A stretch of DNA of 64,000 nucleotides. Origin: Bacteroidales bacterium (GTDB lineage: Bacteria > Bacteroidota > Bacteroidia > Bacteroidales > P3). Each line of letters begins with the position of its first letter. Position 1 is the stretch's first letter. This document shows, piece after piece, positions 17,242 through 25,640 of the stretch. The notes under the pieces are model-generated. The model was not told where the DNA came from, searched no databases, and saw only the letters and a list, made by a program, of their open reading frames with translations. The stretch is from positions 62,001 through 126,000 of the forward strand of contig JAIKVZ010000025.1 in assembly GCA_024685285.1 (NCBI GenBank), written 5' to 3'. Made by a program: the position numbers and the translations under genes.

Positions 17242-18723
17242 ATGAGCAAGAAATGGATATTAGTGGCCGTTACCGTGGTCGTTGCCCTCGCCGCCCTGTG
17301 GCAAACCAACCGCATAGCCTCACAGATACGCGAGGCCGAGGAGGCCAAAATCAGGCTTTGGGCCGGTGCCATTAGCCAGAAAGCCCATTTGGTGAACACT
17401 ACAGAACAGTTTTTCAACCAGGTGGCTACCGACGAGCACCGCAAAATGGAGATGTACACAAACATTTTGCAATCGTTCAACAGTCCCAACTTCAATAGCG
17501 ATCTCGACTTTAGCCTCGCCTACGTACATTATATAATAGACAGCAGCCAGACCCAGATACTGATAGTGGACCGCGACTCTATCATCACCGTGCCGCAGGA
17601 ACTCAGCGGGCAGAAACTCACCGACAGCCTGCGTGCCGAGTTCTCCGACAACCCGCCGTTCATGTACAACATCTGGGGTATGCCTATGACGCTCTACTAC
17701 AAAGAATCTATAATATACAGCAATCTGCGCATGGCCCTAGACGAACTCACCGAGTCTATCCTCTCGGAGATAACCAACAACTCGGTGTTTGTGCCGGTTA
17801 TTATCGTCGACAGCCGCCACCACAACATAATAGGCATGGGCAACATCGATTCTGCCAGCGTCGACACTCCTCAAAAACTCGCCGCCCGACTGGCCAAAAT
17901 GGGCTCACGCAACGACCCTGTGGCCATCACACTACCCGACAACCACCGTGCCTATGTCTACTACGAAGACACTCCCCTGCTCAAGGCTGTGCAGTGGGCG
18001 CCGATATTCTACCTCATAATTGCCATCGTGCTTGTCGTGGTGTCCTACAATCTGTTCCGCACCGCACGCTCAATGGAGCAGAACCGGATCTGGGTGGGCT
18101 TGGCAAAAGAGACGGCCCATCAGCTGGGCACACCCATCTCGTCGCTCATTGCATGGACAGAGTACCTCAAAGGCAAGACATTCGAAGACAAATATGCCGA
18201 CGAGGTAGGCAAGGACTTGAAGCGACTTGAGACCATAACCCACCGCTTCTCGAAGATAGGTTCTGTGCCAGAACTCAAGGAAGAGAACGTGGTAGAGGTG
18301 ATAAACACCGCAATAAACTACCTGCAAAGCCGCGCACCCCGCAAAGTCAAGTTCGCCACATCATTCCCCGACGGCGAGGAGTTCATCGCACCGCTCAACA
18401 GCTACCTTTTCGAGTGGGTGATAGAAAATATATGCAAGAACGCCATCGACGCCATGAACGGCGCTGGCACATTCAGCATTGTTCTCTCGCAGGATGCCCG
18501 TCAAATATATATAGACCTGAGCGACACCGGAAAAGGCATACCCCAGTCGGCACAGAAAAAGATTTTCGACTCCGGCTTCACCACCAAACCGCGCGGCTGG
18601 GGTCTGGGACTCTCATTGGCCAAGCGTATCATCAACGAGTACCACCGCGGCTCAATATTCCTCAAATATTCGGTACCGGGCCAGGGCTCAACATTCCGCA
18701 TTGTGCTCAAGAAGTCGAAATAG
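17242..18723 (+). CDS. Membrane sensor histidine kinase
   Basis: Two-component sensor of 493 residues. A first span lies at residues 3-20 and a second near 255-275, enclosing an unannotated extracytoplasmic sensor region. The kinase core shows the H-box with the phosphoacceptor H293 (KETAHQLGTPIS), N-box ENICKNAIDAM, G1 DTGKGIP, and G2 GWGLGLSLAKRI. No response regulator is adjacent, so the partner is elsewhere. It begins 13 bp after the permease gene and probably shares its transcript. The signal sensed cannot be deduced. Confidence 0.9.
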   Translation: MSKKWILVAVTVVVALAALWQTNRIASQIREAEEAKIRLWAGAISQKAHLVNTTEQFFNQVATDEHRKMEMYTNILQSFNSPNFNSDLDFSLAYVHYIIDSSQTQILIVDRDSIITVPQELSGQKLTDSLRAEFSDNPPFMYNIWGMPMTLYYKESIIYSNLRMALDELTESILSEITNNSVFVPVIIVDSRHHNIIGMGNIDSASVDTPQKLAARLAKMGSRNDPVAITLPDNHRAYVYYEDTPLLKAVQWAPIFYLIIAIVLVVVSYNLFRTARSMEQNRIWVGLAKETAHQLGTPISSLIAWTEYLKGKTFEDKYADEVGKDLKRLETITHRFSKIGSVPELKEENVVEVINTAINYLQSRAPRKVKFATSFPDGEEFIAPLNSYLFEWVIENICKNAIDAMNGAGTFSIVLSQDARQIYIDLSDTGKGIPQSAQKKIFDSGFTTKPRGWGLGLSLAKRIINEYHRGSIFLKYSVPGQGSTFRIVLKKSK

Positions 18724-18766
18724 GCGGCACGTGATTGTTTTTTTCTGCCAATCCGGATTTTTTTCG

Positions 18767-18774
18767 TAATTTTG
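18767..18774 (+). promoter_or_regulatory. TAnnTTTG promoter box of comB-like gene
   Basis: TAATTTTG fits the -7 consensus and ends 27 nt before the ATG at 18802. It rules out the TTG-initiated extension of the frame from 18772. Confidence 0.65.
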
Positions 18775-18801
18775 CAGTCTCTAACACCCCTACTCCGATC
18801 C

Positions 18802-19515
18802 ATGAAAATCGAGGTTATACTATCGCCGTTGCTCTACGCCGGACGCACCTTGACAACCCACCACACCACGGTGGCGGTCGATGTGCTGCGCGCCACCACT
18901 GCCATCTGCGCCGCTTTCGAGGCCGGAGCCGAAACTATTGTGCCGCTTGACAGCCTCGAGCCCCTGCCCCGCTACCGCCAATTAGGTTTTGCCCTGGCCG
19001 CCGAGCGCAACGGCAGCAAAGTGGGCGATGCCGAGTATGGCAACTCACCCACGGAATATTTGCGCCACGACCTCAAGGGCTACAAATTGGCATACAGCAC
19101 CACCAACGGCACCGTGACCCTGCTGGCAGCCGCCGATGCCGACACCACCTATACAGGTGCCTTTGCCAACCTGAGCGCGCTGGCAGACCGCTTAGCCTCC
19201 GACGGCAATGATATTGTTGTGCTGTGCAGCGGATGGAAAGGCGAACCCTGCTTGGAGGATACCCTCTTTGCCGGTGCGCTGACACAGCGCTTGGTCGACA
19301 AGACCGAAGCCGAGACTGTCAACGACGCCGCCTCGATGGCACTCACACTATGGCAGCAGGCCTGTGCCGATCCCTACGCCTTTTGCAGCCATGCCACCCA
19401 CATTGCCCGTCTGCGCAAGCTTGGGGCCGGGGCCGACGTGGAGTTTGCTTTCCGTCTCGACACCTGTCCCGTTGTGCCACGCTTTGCCGATGGGGTTCTG
19501 AGAATCGACCGCTAA
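18802..19515 (+). CDS. comB: 2-phosphosulfolactate phosphatase family protein
   Basis: ComB-family hydrolase of 237 residues; in methanogens it makes sulfolactate for coenzyme M, and related genes are common in bacteria where the substrate is less certain. Visible blocks are VAVDVLRATTAI near the N-terminus, GDAEYGNSPTEY, the STTNGTV motif, and VLCSGWKGEPCLEDTLFAGAL. No other sulfolactate or coenzyme M gene is in the window, so the physiological role here is open. The ATG at 18802 is chosen because the promoter box overlaps the upstream TTG alternative. Confidence 0.85.
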   Translation: MKIEVILSPLLYAGRTLTTHHTTVAVDVLRATTAICAAFEAGAETIVPLDSLEPLPRYRQLGFALAAERNGSKVGDAEYGNSPTEYLRHDLKGYKLAYSTTNGTVTLLAAADADTTYTGAFANLSALADRLASDGNDIVVLCSGWKGEPCLEDTLFAGALTQRLVDKTEAETVNDAASMALTLWQQACADPYAFCSHATHIARLRKLGAGADVEFAFRLDTCPVVPRFADGVLRIDR

Positions 19516-19537
19516 CCCATCACCTTACAGCCACACA

Positions 19538-20266
19538 ATGACACGCGCCCTGCCCTTTTTGCTGCCACTGCTGCTGATATGCAGTTCCGCGTTTGGCCAA
19601 GATGCCGACTCGGCTGCGAAAAGCACCTCGCCGGCCATACAACCCAGCACAGTCGTTGGCGCCTCGCTTGTGGCGGCTGGCACGGCCATAACCTTCGTAC
19701 CGGCGCTGCAAGGCATAAACACCAACGTGCGCGACGCCGTGTGGGCCGACGGGCACGGCAAGCTCACATTCGACAACTACTTGCAGTACGCCCCAGCCGC
19801 CATACCGCTGGCCATGAAGGTGTGCGGTGTCGAGGGCAGCCGCAGCAGCCTGCGCGATATGCTTGCATTAGCTGCACTGAGCTACACCACCGGCTTCTTG
19901 GTTGTCGAAGGGGTGAAACACGCTGCCGGCGTGCAGCGGCCCGACGCCAGGTCGAACACCAGTTTCCCGTCGGGACACACCTTCACAGCCTTTACCGGAG
20001 CCGAAATCCTGCGGCAGGAGTATGGTCACAAATACCCGGCCGTGGCTGTGGGGGGTTACGCTTTGGCAACCCTCACAGCAGCCATGCGCATCTACAACAA
20101 CCGCCACTGGGTGGCCGACGTGCTGGCGGGCGCCGGTGTGGGCATTCTGTGCGTCGATTTCAGTTATTGGGTGGGCGACAAATTGATTGAAGCCAGCTCT
20201 GACCGAAAAGCCCGTCGCGCCGAACTTGAAGCCATGGTGAGCGAACCAGTGCTGCTTTCATTCTGA
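19538..20266 (+). CDS. Secreted PAP2-family phosphatase
   Basis: Acid phosphatase/lipid phosphatase of the PAP2 superfamily, 242 residues, with an N-terminal signal peptide (LPFLLPLLLICSSAFGQ). The three catalytic motifs are present: KHAAGVQRP, FPSGHTF, and RIYNNRHWVADV (third motif with an Asn-Arg before the His). Several hydrophobic helices follow. Likely substrates are undecaprenyl diphosphate or lipid A phosphates, but this is inference. It starts 22 bp after comB and ends before repeat copy B. Confidence 0.88.
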   Translation: MTRALPFLLPLLLICSSAFGQDADSAAKSTSPAIQPSTVVGASLVAAGTAITFVPALQGINTNVRDAVWADGHGKLTFDNYLQYAPAAIPLAMKVCGVEGSRSSLRDMLALAALSYTTGFLVVEGVKHAAGVQRPDARSNTSFPSGHTFTAFTGAEILRQEYGHKYPAVAVGGYALATLTAAMRIYNNRHWVADVLAGAGVGILCVDFSYWVGDKLIEASSDRKARRAELEAMVSEPVLLSF

Positions 20267-20313
20267 ATTCATATATAACACTTTGAAAACCAGACAACAA
20301 TCTTGCCAAGGTC

Positions 20314-20395
20314 GGCTTTTGTTCGGAACCCAGGCATACATCTCCGAACCCTACCCGATGTCAACCCGACCTTAACCCGAACCTAACCCATCTAT
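20314..20395 (+). repeat. 11-bp-unit intergenic repeat, copy B
   Basis: Left motif GGCTTTTGTTCGG (20314-20326), then CCGAACCCTACCCGATGTC and three units: AACCCGACCTT (20363-20373), AACCCGAACCT (20374-20384), AACCCATCTAT (20385-20395). It lies between the convergent PAP2 and T9SS-domain genes. From CCGAACCC through AACC it is identical to copy E. Confidence 0.8.
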
Positions 20396-20407
20396 ATATC
20401 TAAAAAC

Positions 20408-20439
20408 CAGCGAGTTATATCACAAAATACAACTCGCTG
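20408..20439. terminator. Hairpin after repeat B, probable bidirectional terminator
   Basis: Perfect 9-bp stem CAGCGAGTT (20408-20416) and AACTCGCTG (20431-20439) with a 14-nt loop, flanked by A-rich and T-rich tracts between two convergent genes. Confidence 0.6.
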
Positions 20440-20473
20440 ACTTTTAGGTATTTACAATTTTTGGGGTTAAAAT

Positions 20474-21328
20474 CTACCTGATGAGGGTTACGGTGCCTTT
20501 CTGGAGGTGCTGTTCGCCGTGTGTATCGCGATAGCGAATCATGTACACATAGGCCCCTTGCGGCAGTGGCTGGCCGGCACGGGTGCCGTTCCAACGGAAA
20601 TTGATGTCGTTCGACTCGTATACCTGTGCACCGCGACGGTTGTAGATTACTATGCGGAAGTCGTAGATGGCGCCGACGGTGTCGATATTGGTCACCACTT
20701 GGAAAAACCTGTTGTGCTCTGGGTCGGCCGGGGTGAAGGCGTTGGGCACATAGACCAAATCTTCGAGCGACTTGGCGGCCGACTTGGCGTTTGCACTCTT
20801 GGTGCTGCGGGTCTCTGGTAGGCCGGTGGTTGCAGGCTCGGCTACAGACTGTTGCGCTGCGGCTGTGGCGGCTTCGGTTTTCGGCACTGACTGCGTTGCA
20901 GCCTTGTTGGTCTCGGCTACAGCTTTTGAAGCTACAGGAGCCTGCGCTTGGGTTTCTTTGGCAGTGGCGACATCGGACTCTGCAGGCTGCGTGGCCGAAA
21001 CGGCGGCCGGTGCAACTATGGCGCGGTCGGCAGCATCGGTTTTGTGCTGTATGGCCTTTGTGGCAGGTGCAACAGTGGGTTGAACCTCATTGCGAACCTC
21101 GGCGACGGCCTGCGGCTCGGCGGCTGGCAACACAGCGGCCACCTCGACGGGCTGGCTTTCAGGTTGTGATGCTGGTTTGTGGTTGGTGGCGAGCACAACA
21201 ACCACAACGGCGGCGACGACGGTCACAATGGTTGCAGGCAGGGCCAAACGTCGCAGGGCCAGACGACGGTTTATACGGTTCCACACTTGCGGATCGGGTT
21301 GCGACTTATAGTCTTTCAGCTTATTCAT
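20474..21328 (-). CDS. Single-span membrane protein with T9SS type B (CHU_C) C-terminal domain, anti-sigma-like position
   Basis: 284 residues. The first 28 residues are charged and cytoplasm-like (KSQPDPQVWNRINRRLALRR), as in small anti-sigma factors. A span at about 29-48 (LPATIVTVVAAVVVVVLAT) follows, then about 130 residues rich in Ala, Val, Pro, Thr and Glu. The C-terminal 90 residues are a gliding-motility/CHU_C domain: VYVPNAFTPADPEHNRFF, RIVIYNRRGAQVYES, WNGTRAGQPLPQGAYVYMI. The ECF sigma gene is 4 bp upstream, which suggests that this is the regulator of that sigma factor. The fusion of such a regulator to a secretion-type domain is unusual; the reading of the N-terminus as anti-sigma is inference. 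Confidence 0.75.
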   Translation of the reverse strand: MNKLKDYKSQPDPQVWNRINRRLALRRLALPATIVTVVAAVVVVVLATNHKPASQPESQPVEVAAVLPAAEPQAVAEVRNEVQPTVAPATKAIQHKTDAADRAIVAPAAVSATQPAESDVATAKETQAQAPVASKAVAETNKAATQSVPKTEAATAAAQQSVAEPATTGLPETRSTKSANAKSAAKSLEDLVYVPNAFTPADPEHNRFFQVVTNIDTVGAIYDFRIVIYNRRGAQVYESNDINFRWNGTRAGQPLPQGAYVYMIRYRDTHGEQHLQKGTVTLIR

Positions 21329-21332
21329 ATCT

Positions 21333-21866
21333 TTAATGTTTTATGTCAGACAATGTTTCTCTCAAATTAATCTTGGCGCGGCACAGCAGCGAGCGCACGG
21401 TGCTTTCGGGGCAGCGCATGGCGGCGGCAATCTCGTCGTAGCCGAAACCCTCCACCTCGCGCAGGTTGAACGCCAATCGCTGGCCTACGGGCAGGGCTGC
21501 CACCGCAGCCATCAACTCCTCGGCGGCGTAGGGGTCTTCGTCAATCAACGGCTCCTGGTCGCTGCCGGTCATCTCATCGACAGCCTCGTAATACTTCAAC
21601 TGGCGGTTGAGGTAGTTTATGCAGGTTGAGACTATGATATGGTAAATCCACGATTCGATCACATTAGGATTGCGCAGGTCGTGCAGCTTGGTGAACACCT
21701 TTATATAGCCTTCCTGCAGCATATCCTGCGCCGTGGAACGGTCGGGAGCATAGCGCAAACACACGCCCAACATCTTGGCAGCGAACATATTATAAAGTTC
21801 ACGCTGGGCCTTGGGGTTGTGCTTTCGGCACTTGGCTATGAGATGTTCCATATCGGTTGTCATCAT
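21333..21866 (-). CDS. RNA polymerase ECF sigma factor
   Basis: 177-residue extracytoplasmic-function sigma factor. Region 2 is visible as RELYNMFAAKMLGVCLRY through DMLQEGYIKVFTKL and SWIYHIIVSTCINYL; region 4 as LPVGQRLAFNLREVEGFGYDEIA with the helix-turn-helix MRCPESTVRSLLCRAK. Sequence of region 2 fits ECF sigmas that direct transcription of envelope functions in Bacteroidota. It forms a two-gene unit with the CHU_C-domain membrane protein. The inverted repeat at 21904-21940 lies just upstream of the start. Confidence 0.9.
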   Translation of the reverse strand: MMTTDMEHLIAKCRKHNPKAQRELYNMFAAKMLGVCLRYAPDRSTAQDMLQEGYIKVFTKLHDLRNPNVIESWIYHIIVSTCINYLNRQLKYYEAVDEMTGSDQEPLIDEDPYAAEELMAAVAALPVGQRLAFNLREVEGFGYDEIAAAMRCPESTVRSLLCRAKINLRETLSDIKH

Positions 21867-21903
21867 TAATAAGACACATTAAAGATGCTTTTTGTTGCAA
21901 CAG

Positions 21904-21940
21904 GGTGCAAAAAAAATTTTCATTTCAACTTTTTTGCACC
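21904..21940. repeat. Perfect 11-bp inverted repeat before the ECF sigma gene
   Basis: GGTGCAAAAAA (21904-21914) and TTTTTTGCACC (21930-21940) with a 15-nt centre. One arm lies in the last codons of trmO. It may terminate the trmO transcript or bind a regulator of the sigma gene; the sequence alone does not decide. Confidence 0.6.
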
Positions 21941-22591
21941 GCTCACAGTGGCCACTTCGCCCTCTACGCTGAAGAGAATATTGTAGCCGCCGAAAGCCAT
22001 GCCGTAGACTCTTTGGGGGTCGTCGTGGTAGCGCGGACGAGGGTCGGCGGCCAGTGCCTGAGTGAGTGGCTTCACAAGTTCGGGCGGCAGAATGGCCTGC
22101 ACCTGAGGGGCAAAACTAACCTGCAGATGGCGGTCGGCAGCTTGCTGAGCAAAACCGCCAGTGGCATCGGCAATGCAGTCGGCGTATGGCAGGTAGGGCT
22201 TTATGTCGAATATGGGGGTGCCGTCGACCATGTCGGCTCCCTCAATGTCGAGAACTGGTCCCAAAGCCTCGTCGTGCCGGACACCAACAAGGCGCACCGC
22301 CGAGAGGCCGATGGCGTTGGGGCGGAACGGGCTGCGTGTGGCGAAGACCCCCACCCTTTCGTTGCCTCCCAAACGTGGTGGGCGCACGGTGGCCGACCAA
22401 CTGTTGCGCTCGGCGCGGTCGAACTGCCATATTAGCCAAATGTGACTGAACTGTTCCAAACCTCGCACCGCCTCGCTAACGCGGTATTGCGGCTCGAACA
22501 CCACGCGCTGACTCACACACACCATGCCTGACTGGCGCGGTATGCCGAATTTCTCACCATAGGGCGACTCTATATGTGCTATAGGCTCCAC
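21920..22591 (-). CDS. trmO: tRNA (N6-threonylcarbamoyl-A37) methyltransferase TrmO
   Basis: SAM-dependent methylation of the t6A base at position 37 of some threonine tRNAs. 223 residues; the single-barrel TsaA domain is recognised by IAHIESPYGEKFGIPRQ, GLEQFSHIWLIWQFD, RPPRLGGNERVGVFATRSPFRPN and ADMVDGTPIFDIKPYLPYAD, followed by a C-terminal domain typical of the longer YaeB/TrmO form. The start is GTG at 22591, 2 bp after the aldo/keto reductase stop, preceded by an AAAGG element. Confidence 0.92.
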   Translation of the reverse strand: MEPIAHIESPYGEKFGIPRQSGMVCVSQRVVFEPQYRVSEAVRGLEQFSHIWLIWQFDRAERNSWSATVRPPRLGGNERVGVFATRSPFRPNAIGLSAVRLVGVRHDEALGPVLDIEGADMVDGTPIFDIKPYLPYADCIADATGGFAQQAADRHLQVSFAPQVQAILPPELVKPLTQALAADPRPRYHDDPQRVYGMAFGGYNILFSVEGEVATVSGAKKLK

Positions 22592-22593
22592 CT

Positions 22594-23613
22594 TTATTTA
22601 CGATTGGCCCAGAACTGTTTGAAGTCCTCGTAGTTGCGACGCAGCAGCGTGGGGGTGTCGAGGTGGTAGGGACAGCGATCGGTGCAGGTGTGGCAGTTAA
22701 GGCAGCCGTCTATTTTCTTCATCTTCTCGTTAAACTCCTCGGTGAGGTATACGCTGAGCGGTGCGCGGCGCAGGAAGAGGCTCATGCGGTTGCAGCTCTC
22801 AATCTCAATACCTGCCGGACAAGGTTGGCAATAGCCGCAGCCACGACAGAAATCGCCGCTCAATTGACGTCGGTCGGCCTCAATGCGGGCACGCATGGTG
22901 TCGTCGAGACGTGGAGGATTGTCGTTGAACGAGATAAACTCGTCGAGCTCACTCTCACGCTGTATGCCCCAAATAGGCACAACATGGTCATACTGAGCCA
23001 AATAGGCGTAGGCTGTGGCAGCGTGGTTGATGAGACCGCCGGCGAGGCCTTTCATGGCGATGAAACCCATATTATGCTCACGAGTGAACTTAACCAACTC
23101 CACCTCCTCATCGGAAGCCAGATAAGAGAACGGAAACTGCAAAGTTTCGTACAGGCCGCTCTCCACCGCCTCGCGGGCAATGGCAATGGCGTGGTTGGTG
23201 ATGCCTATGTGCCGCACCTTGCCCTGGCGCACAGCCTCCAACATAGCCTCATAGAGGCCGGTACCGTCGCCCGGCTTGGGGCAGAACGGCGGATTGTGAA
23301 ACTGGTAAAGGTCTACATAGTCGGTCTGCAGCAGGCCGAGGCTCGTCTCCAAATCGCGCCAAAAGCCGTCGGCATCCTTTGCACCAGTCTTGGTGCTTAT
23401 AATCACCTCGCTGCGGCGGCCTTTGAGAGCCTGCCCGAGCTTGGCCTCGCTGTCGGTATAGAAACGGGCCGTGTCGAAATAATACATACCGGCGTCGAGA
23501 GCCTTGCGTATAAGTTTCACGGCATCGCTGTCCGATATTCGCTGTATGGGCAGAGCCCCGAAACCATTGCGCGGCACCACGAGACCGCTGCGTCCAAGAG
23601 TTATCTTTTCCAT
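22594..23613 (-). CDS. Aldo/keto reductase with C-terminal Fe-S domain
   Basis: 339 residues. The N-terminal TIM-barrel aldo/keto reductase shows YYFDTARFYTDSE (catalytic Asp/Tyr), ISTKTG (Lys) and DLYQFHN (His). The last 100 residues carry two Cys clusters, CRGCGYCQPCPAGI and CLNCHTCTDRCP, fitting one or two [4Fe-4S] centres. This two-domain type is common in anaerobes; the substrate is unknown. It heads a unit with trmO. The promoter box at 23618-23625 places the transcript start nearly at the ATG. Confidence 0.88.
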   Translation of the reverse strand: MEKITLGRSGLVVPRNGFGALPIQRISDSDAVKLIRKALDAGMYYFDTARFYTDSEAKLGQALKGRRSEVIISTKTGAKDADGFWRDLETSLGLLQTDYVDLYQFHNPPFCPKPGDGTGLYEAMLEAVRQGKVRHIGITNHAIAIAREAVESGLYETLQFPFSYLASDEEVELVKFTREHNMGFIAMKGLAGGLINHAATAYAYLAQYDHVVPIWGIQRESELDEFISFNDNPPRLDDTMRARIEADRRQLSGDFCRGCGYCQPCPAGIEIESCNRMSLFLRRAPLSVYLTEEFNEKMKKIDGCLNCHTCTDRCPYHLDTPTLLRRNYEDFKQFWANRK

Positions 23614-23617
23614 GCTG

Positions 23618-23625
23618 CAAAATTA
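23618..23625 (-). promoter_or_regulatory. TAnnTTTG promoter box of the aldo/keto reductase, leaderless candidate
   Basis: TAATTTTG on the minus strand ends only 4 nt before the ATG at 23613. The expected transcription start would fall at or within a base or two of the start codon. Confidence 0.55.
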
Positions 23626-23693
23626 CGAATATTTTCTGACATAGCAGAAATATTTTTTCTTAACACATTGTGTATAAAAAAACGGTCTGAAAT

Positions 23694-23724
23694 TTTGTAA
23701 TATCACAAAAGTTTCGTACTTTTG
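23694..23724 (+). promoter_or_regulatory. Promoter of korAB
   Basis: TTTG (23694-23697), 19-nt spacer, TACTTTTG (23717-23724): a full match to the Bacteroidota consensus, 42 nt before the korA ATG. Confidence 0.8.
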
Positions 23725-23766
23725 CATTTGCATTAATCGTAAAAACTAAACTTAAAAATAGTTAAA

Positions 23767-25608
23767 ATGTCACAGAATCAGATTGTTAATAAAGAGGACC
23801 TCGTTGTCCGATTTGCAGGCGATTCGGGCGACGGAATGCAACTCTCGGGCACTTTGTTCTCCGACGCATCGGCCCTGACCGGCAACGACATCGCCACATT
23901 CCCCGACTACCCCGCAGAAATCCGCGCTCCACACAACACCATTGCCGGCGTGAGCGGCTACCAGGTACATGTGGGCAACCACATCTACAGCTCAGGCGAC
24001 AAGTGCGACATACTCGTGGCCATGAACCCTGCGGCATTCAAATCCCAGCTCAAATGGGCTAAGAAAGGTGCCACCGTCATCGTGGACATCGACACATTCA
24101 CCGACGAGGCCATGGAAAAAGCCGGATACAAGGACAATCCATTCACCGACGAGTTGGAACGTGCCTATACAATCATCAAGGCCCCCATCACCTCGTTCAC
24201 CGAAAAAATCGGCGACGCACAAGGTGTTGACAAAAAGACTGCCGACAAGAGCCGTAATATGTTTGCTCTCGGCATCATCTTCTACGCCACTCACAAGACA
24301 CTTGACCAGACATTTGCCTATCTTGAGCGCAAATTCGCAAAGAAACCCGCCGTCATCACACTGAACAAGGCCGTGTTGACCGAGGGTTATGAATATGCCG
24401 ACAAACTCGAGGTGATGCACTCGCATATCTTCGAGGTTGCCAAAGCCGACAAGATGGAGCACGGCCGCTACCGCAACATCACCGGCAACGTAGCCACCGC
24501 ATGGGGTCTCCTGGCTGCCAGCGAAAAGAGCGGTCGACGCCTTTTCCTCGGCTCATATCCCATCACCCCCGCCACCGACGTGATGGTGGAATTGGCAAAA
24601 CACAAAAGCCTCGGCGCCCGCGTGTTCCAGGCTGAGGACGAAATTGCCGGTATCTGCTCGGCAATAGGTGCCAGCTACGCCGGTGCACTGGCATGCACCT
24701 CCACATCGGGCCCCGGCCTGAGCCTCAAGAGTGAAGCCCTTGGTTTGGCCGTGATGACAGAGTTGCCTTTGGTCGTGGTCGACGTGCAACGCGGCGGTCC
24801 CTCGACCGGTTTGCCCACCAAGACCGAGCAGAGCGACTTAGTCCAAGCCCTTTACGGCCGCAACGGTGAAGCCCCGCTGGTAGTGGTTGCTGCATCGAGC
24901 AGCGCCAACTGTTTCTACTGGGCTTTCGAAGCCGCCAAGATAGCTCTCGAGCACATGACACCTGTCATCCTGCTCACCGACGGCTACTTGGGCAACGGCT
25001 CGCAGTTGTTCCGCATTCCCAGCATGAAAGACATGCCCGAGATCAAACCGCGTCTGGCCAAACCCAACGACCCCGACTACCGTCCGTTCCGGCGCGACCC
25101 CGAGACCTACGCCCGCCAGTGGGCTCTGCCAGGCATGGAAGGCCTCAGCCACCGCGTGGGCGGCCTTGAAAAATGCCCGGACGGCCCTCTGAGCACCGAC
25201 CCCGAGAACCACGCCCTGATGGTACACAACCGTCAAGAGAAGGTGGATCGCGTGGCCAACTACATACCCGAGCAGGAAGTGACCGGCAACCCCGATGCCG
25301 ACCTGCTGGTGGTTGGCTGGGGCGGCACCGCAGGCGCCCTCACCCTCGCTGTGGAAGAGATGAACGCCGAAGGCAAGAAAGTGGCCTACACCCATTTCAA
25401 CTATATCTGCCCCCTGCCCAAGAACACCGGCGACATACTTCGCCGATACAAAAAGATTGTGGTTTGCGAGCTCAACGGCGGCCAGTTCGCTGGCTATCTG
25501 CGCACCCAGTACCCCGAGTGCCCCATGACCCAGTACAACAAAATCATGGGCCTGCCCTTCGAGGTCGGTGAGCTCAAAGAGCACTTCAACAAACTCTTGG
25601 CCGAATAA
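23767..25608 (+). CDS. korA: 2-oxoglutarate:ferredoxin oxidoreductase, alpha subunit (gamma-alpha fusion)
   Basis: Oxidative decarboxylation of a 2-oxoacid to an acyl-CoA with ferredoxin as acceptor. 613 residues: the gamma domain comes first (RFAGDSGDGMQLSG, EIRAPHNTIAGVSGYQVH), then the alpha domain from about residue 235 (RNITGNVATAWGLLAASEKSG, YPITPATDVMVEL, EDEIAGICSAIGASYAG, STSGPGLSLKSEALGLA). The gamma-alpha fusion and pairing with a short beta subunit fit the KorA/VorB type; 2-oxoglutarate is the usual substrate in Bacteroidota, but a branched-chain substrate is possible. Codon bias indicates high expression. It has its own promoter at 23694-23724. Confidence 0.92.
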   Translation: MSQNQIVNKEDLVVRFAGDSGDGMQLSGTLFSDASALTGNDIATFPDYPAEIRAPHNTIAGVSGYQVHVGNHIYSSGDKCDILVAMNPAAFKSQLKWAKKGATVIVDIDTFTDEAMEKAGYKDNPFTDELERAYTIIKAPITSFTEKIGDAQGVDKKTADKSRNMFALGIIFYATHKTLDQTFAYLERKFAKKPAVITLNKAVLTEGYEYADKLEVMHSHIFEVAKADKMEHGRYRNITGNVATAWGLLAASEKSGRRLFLGSYPITPATDVMVELAKHKSLGARVFQAEDEIAGICSAIGASYAGALACTSTSGPGLSLKSEALGLAVMTELPLVVVDVQRGGPSTGLPTKTEQSDLVQALYGRNGEAPLVVVAASSSANCFYWAFEAAKIALEHMTPVILLTDGYLGNGSQLFRIPSMKDMPEIKPRLAKPNDPDYRPFRRDPETYARQWALPGMEGLSHRVGGLEKCPDGPLSTDPENHALMVHNRQEKVDRVANYIPEQEVTGNPDADLLVVGWGGTAGALTLAVEEMNAEGKKVAYTHFNYICPLPKNTGDILRRYKKIVVCELNGGQFAGYLRTQYPECPMTQYNKIMGLPFEVGELKEHFNKLLAE

Positions 25609-25640
25609 TTATAGTAATAACGATTTAATCAACAAAAATC

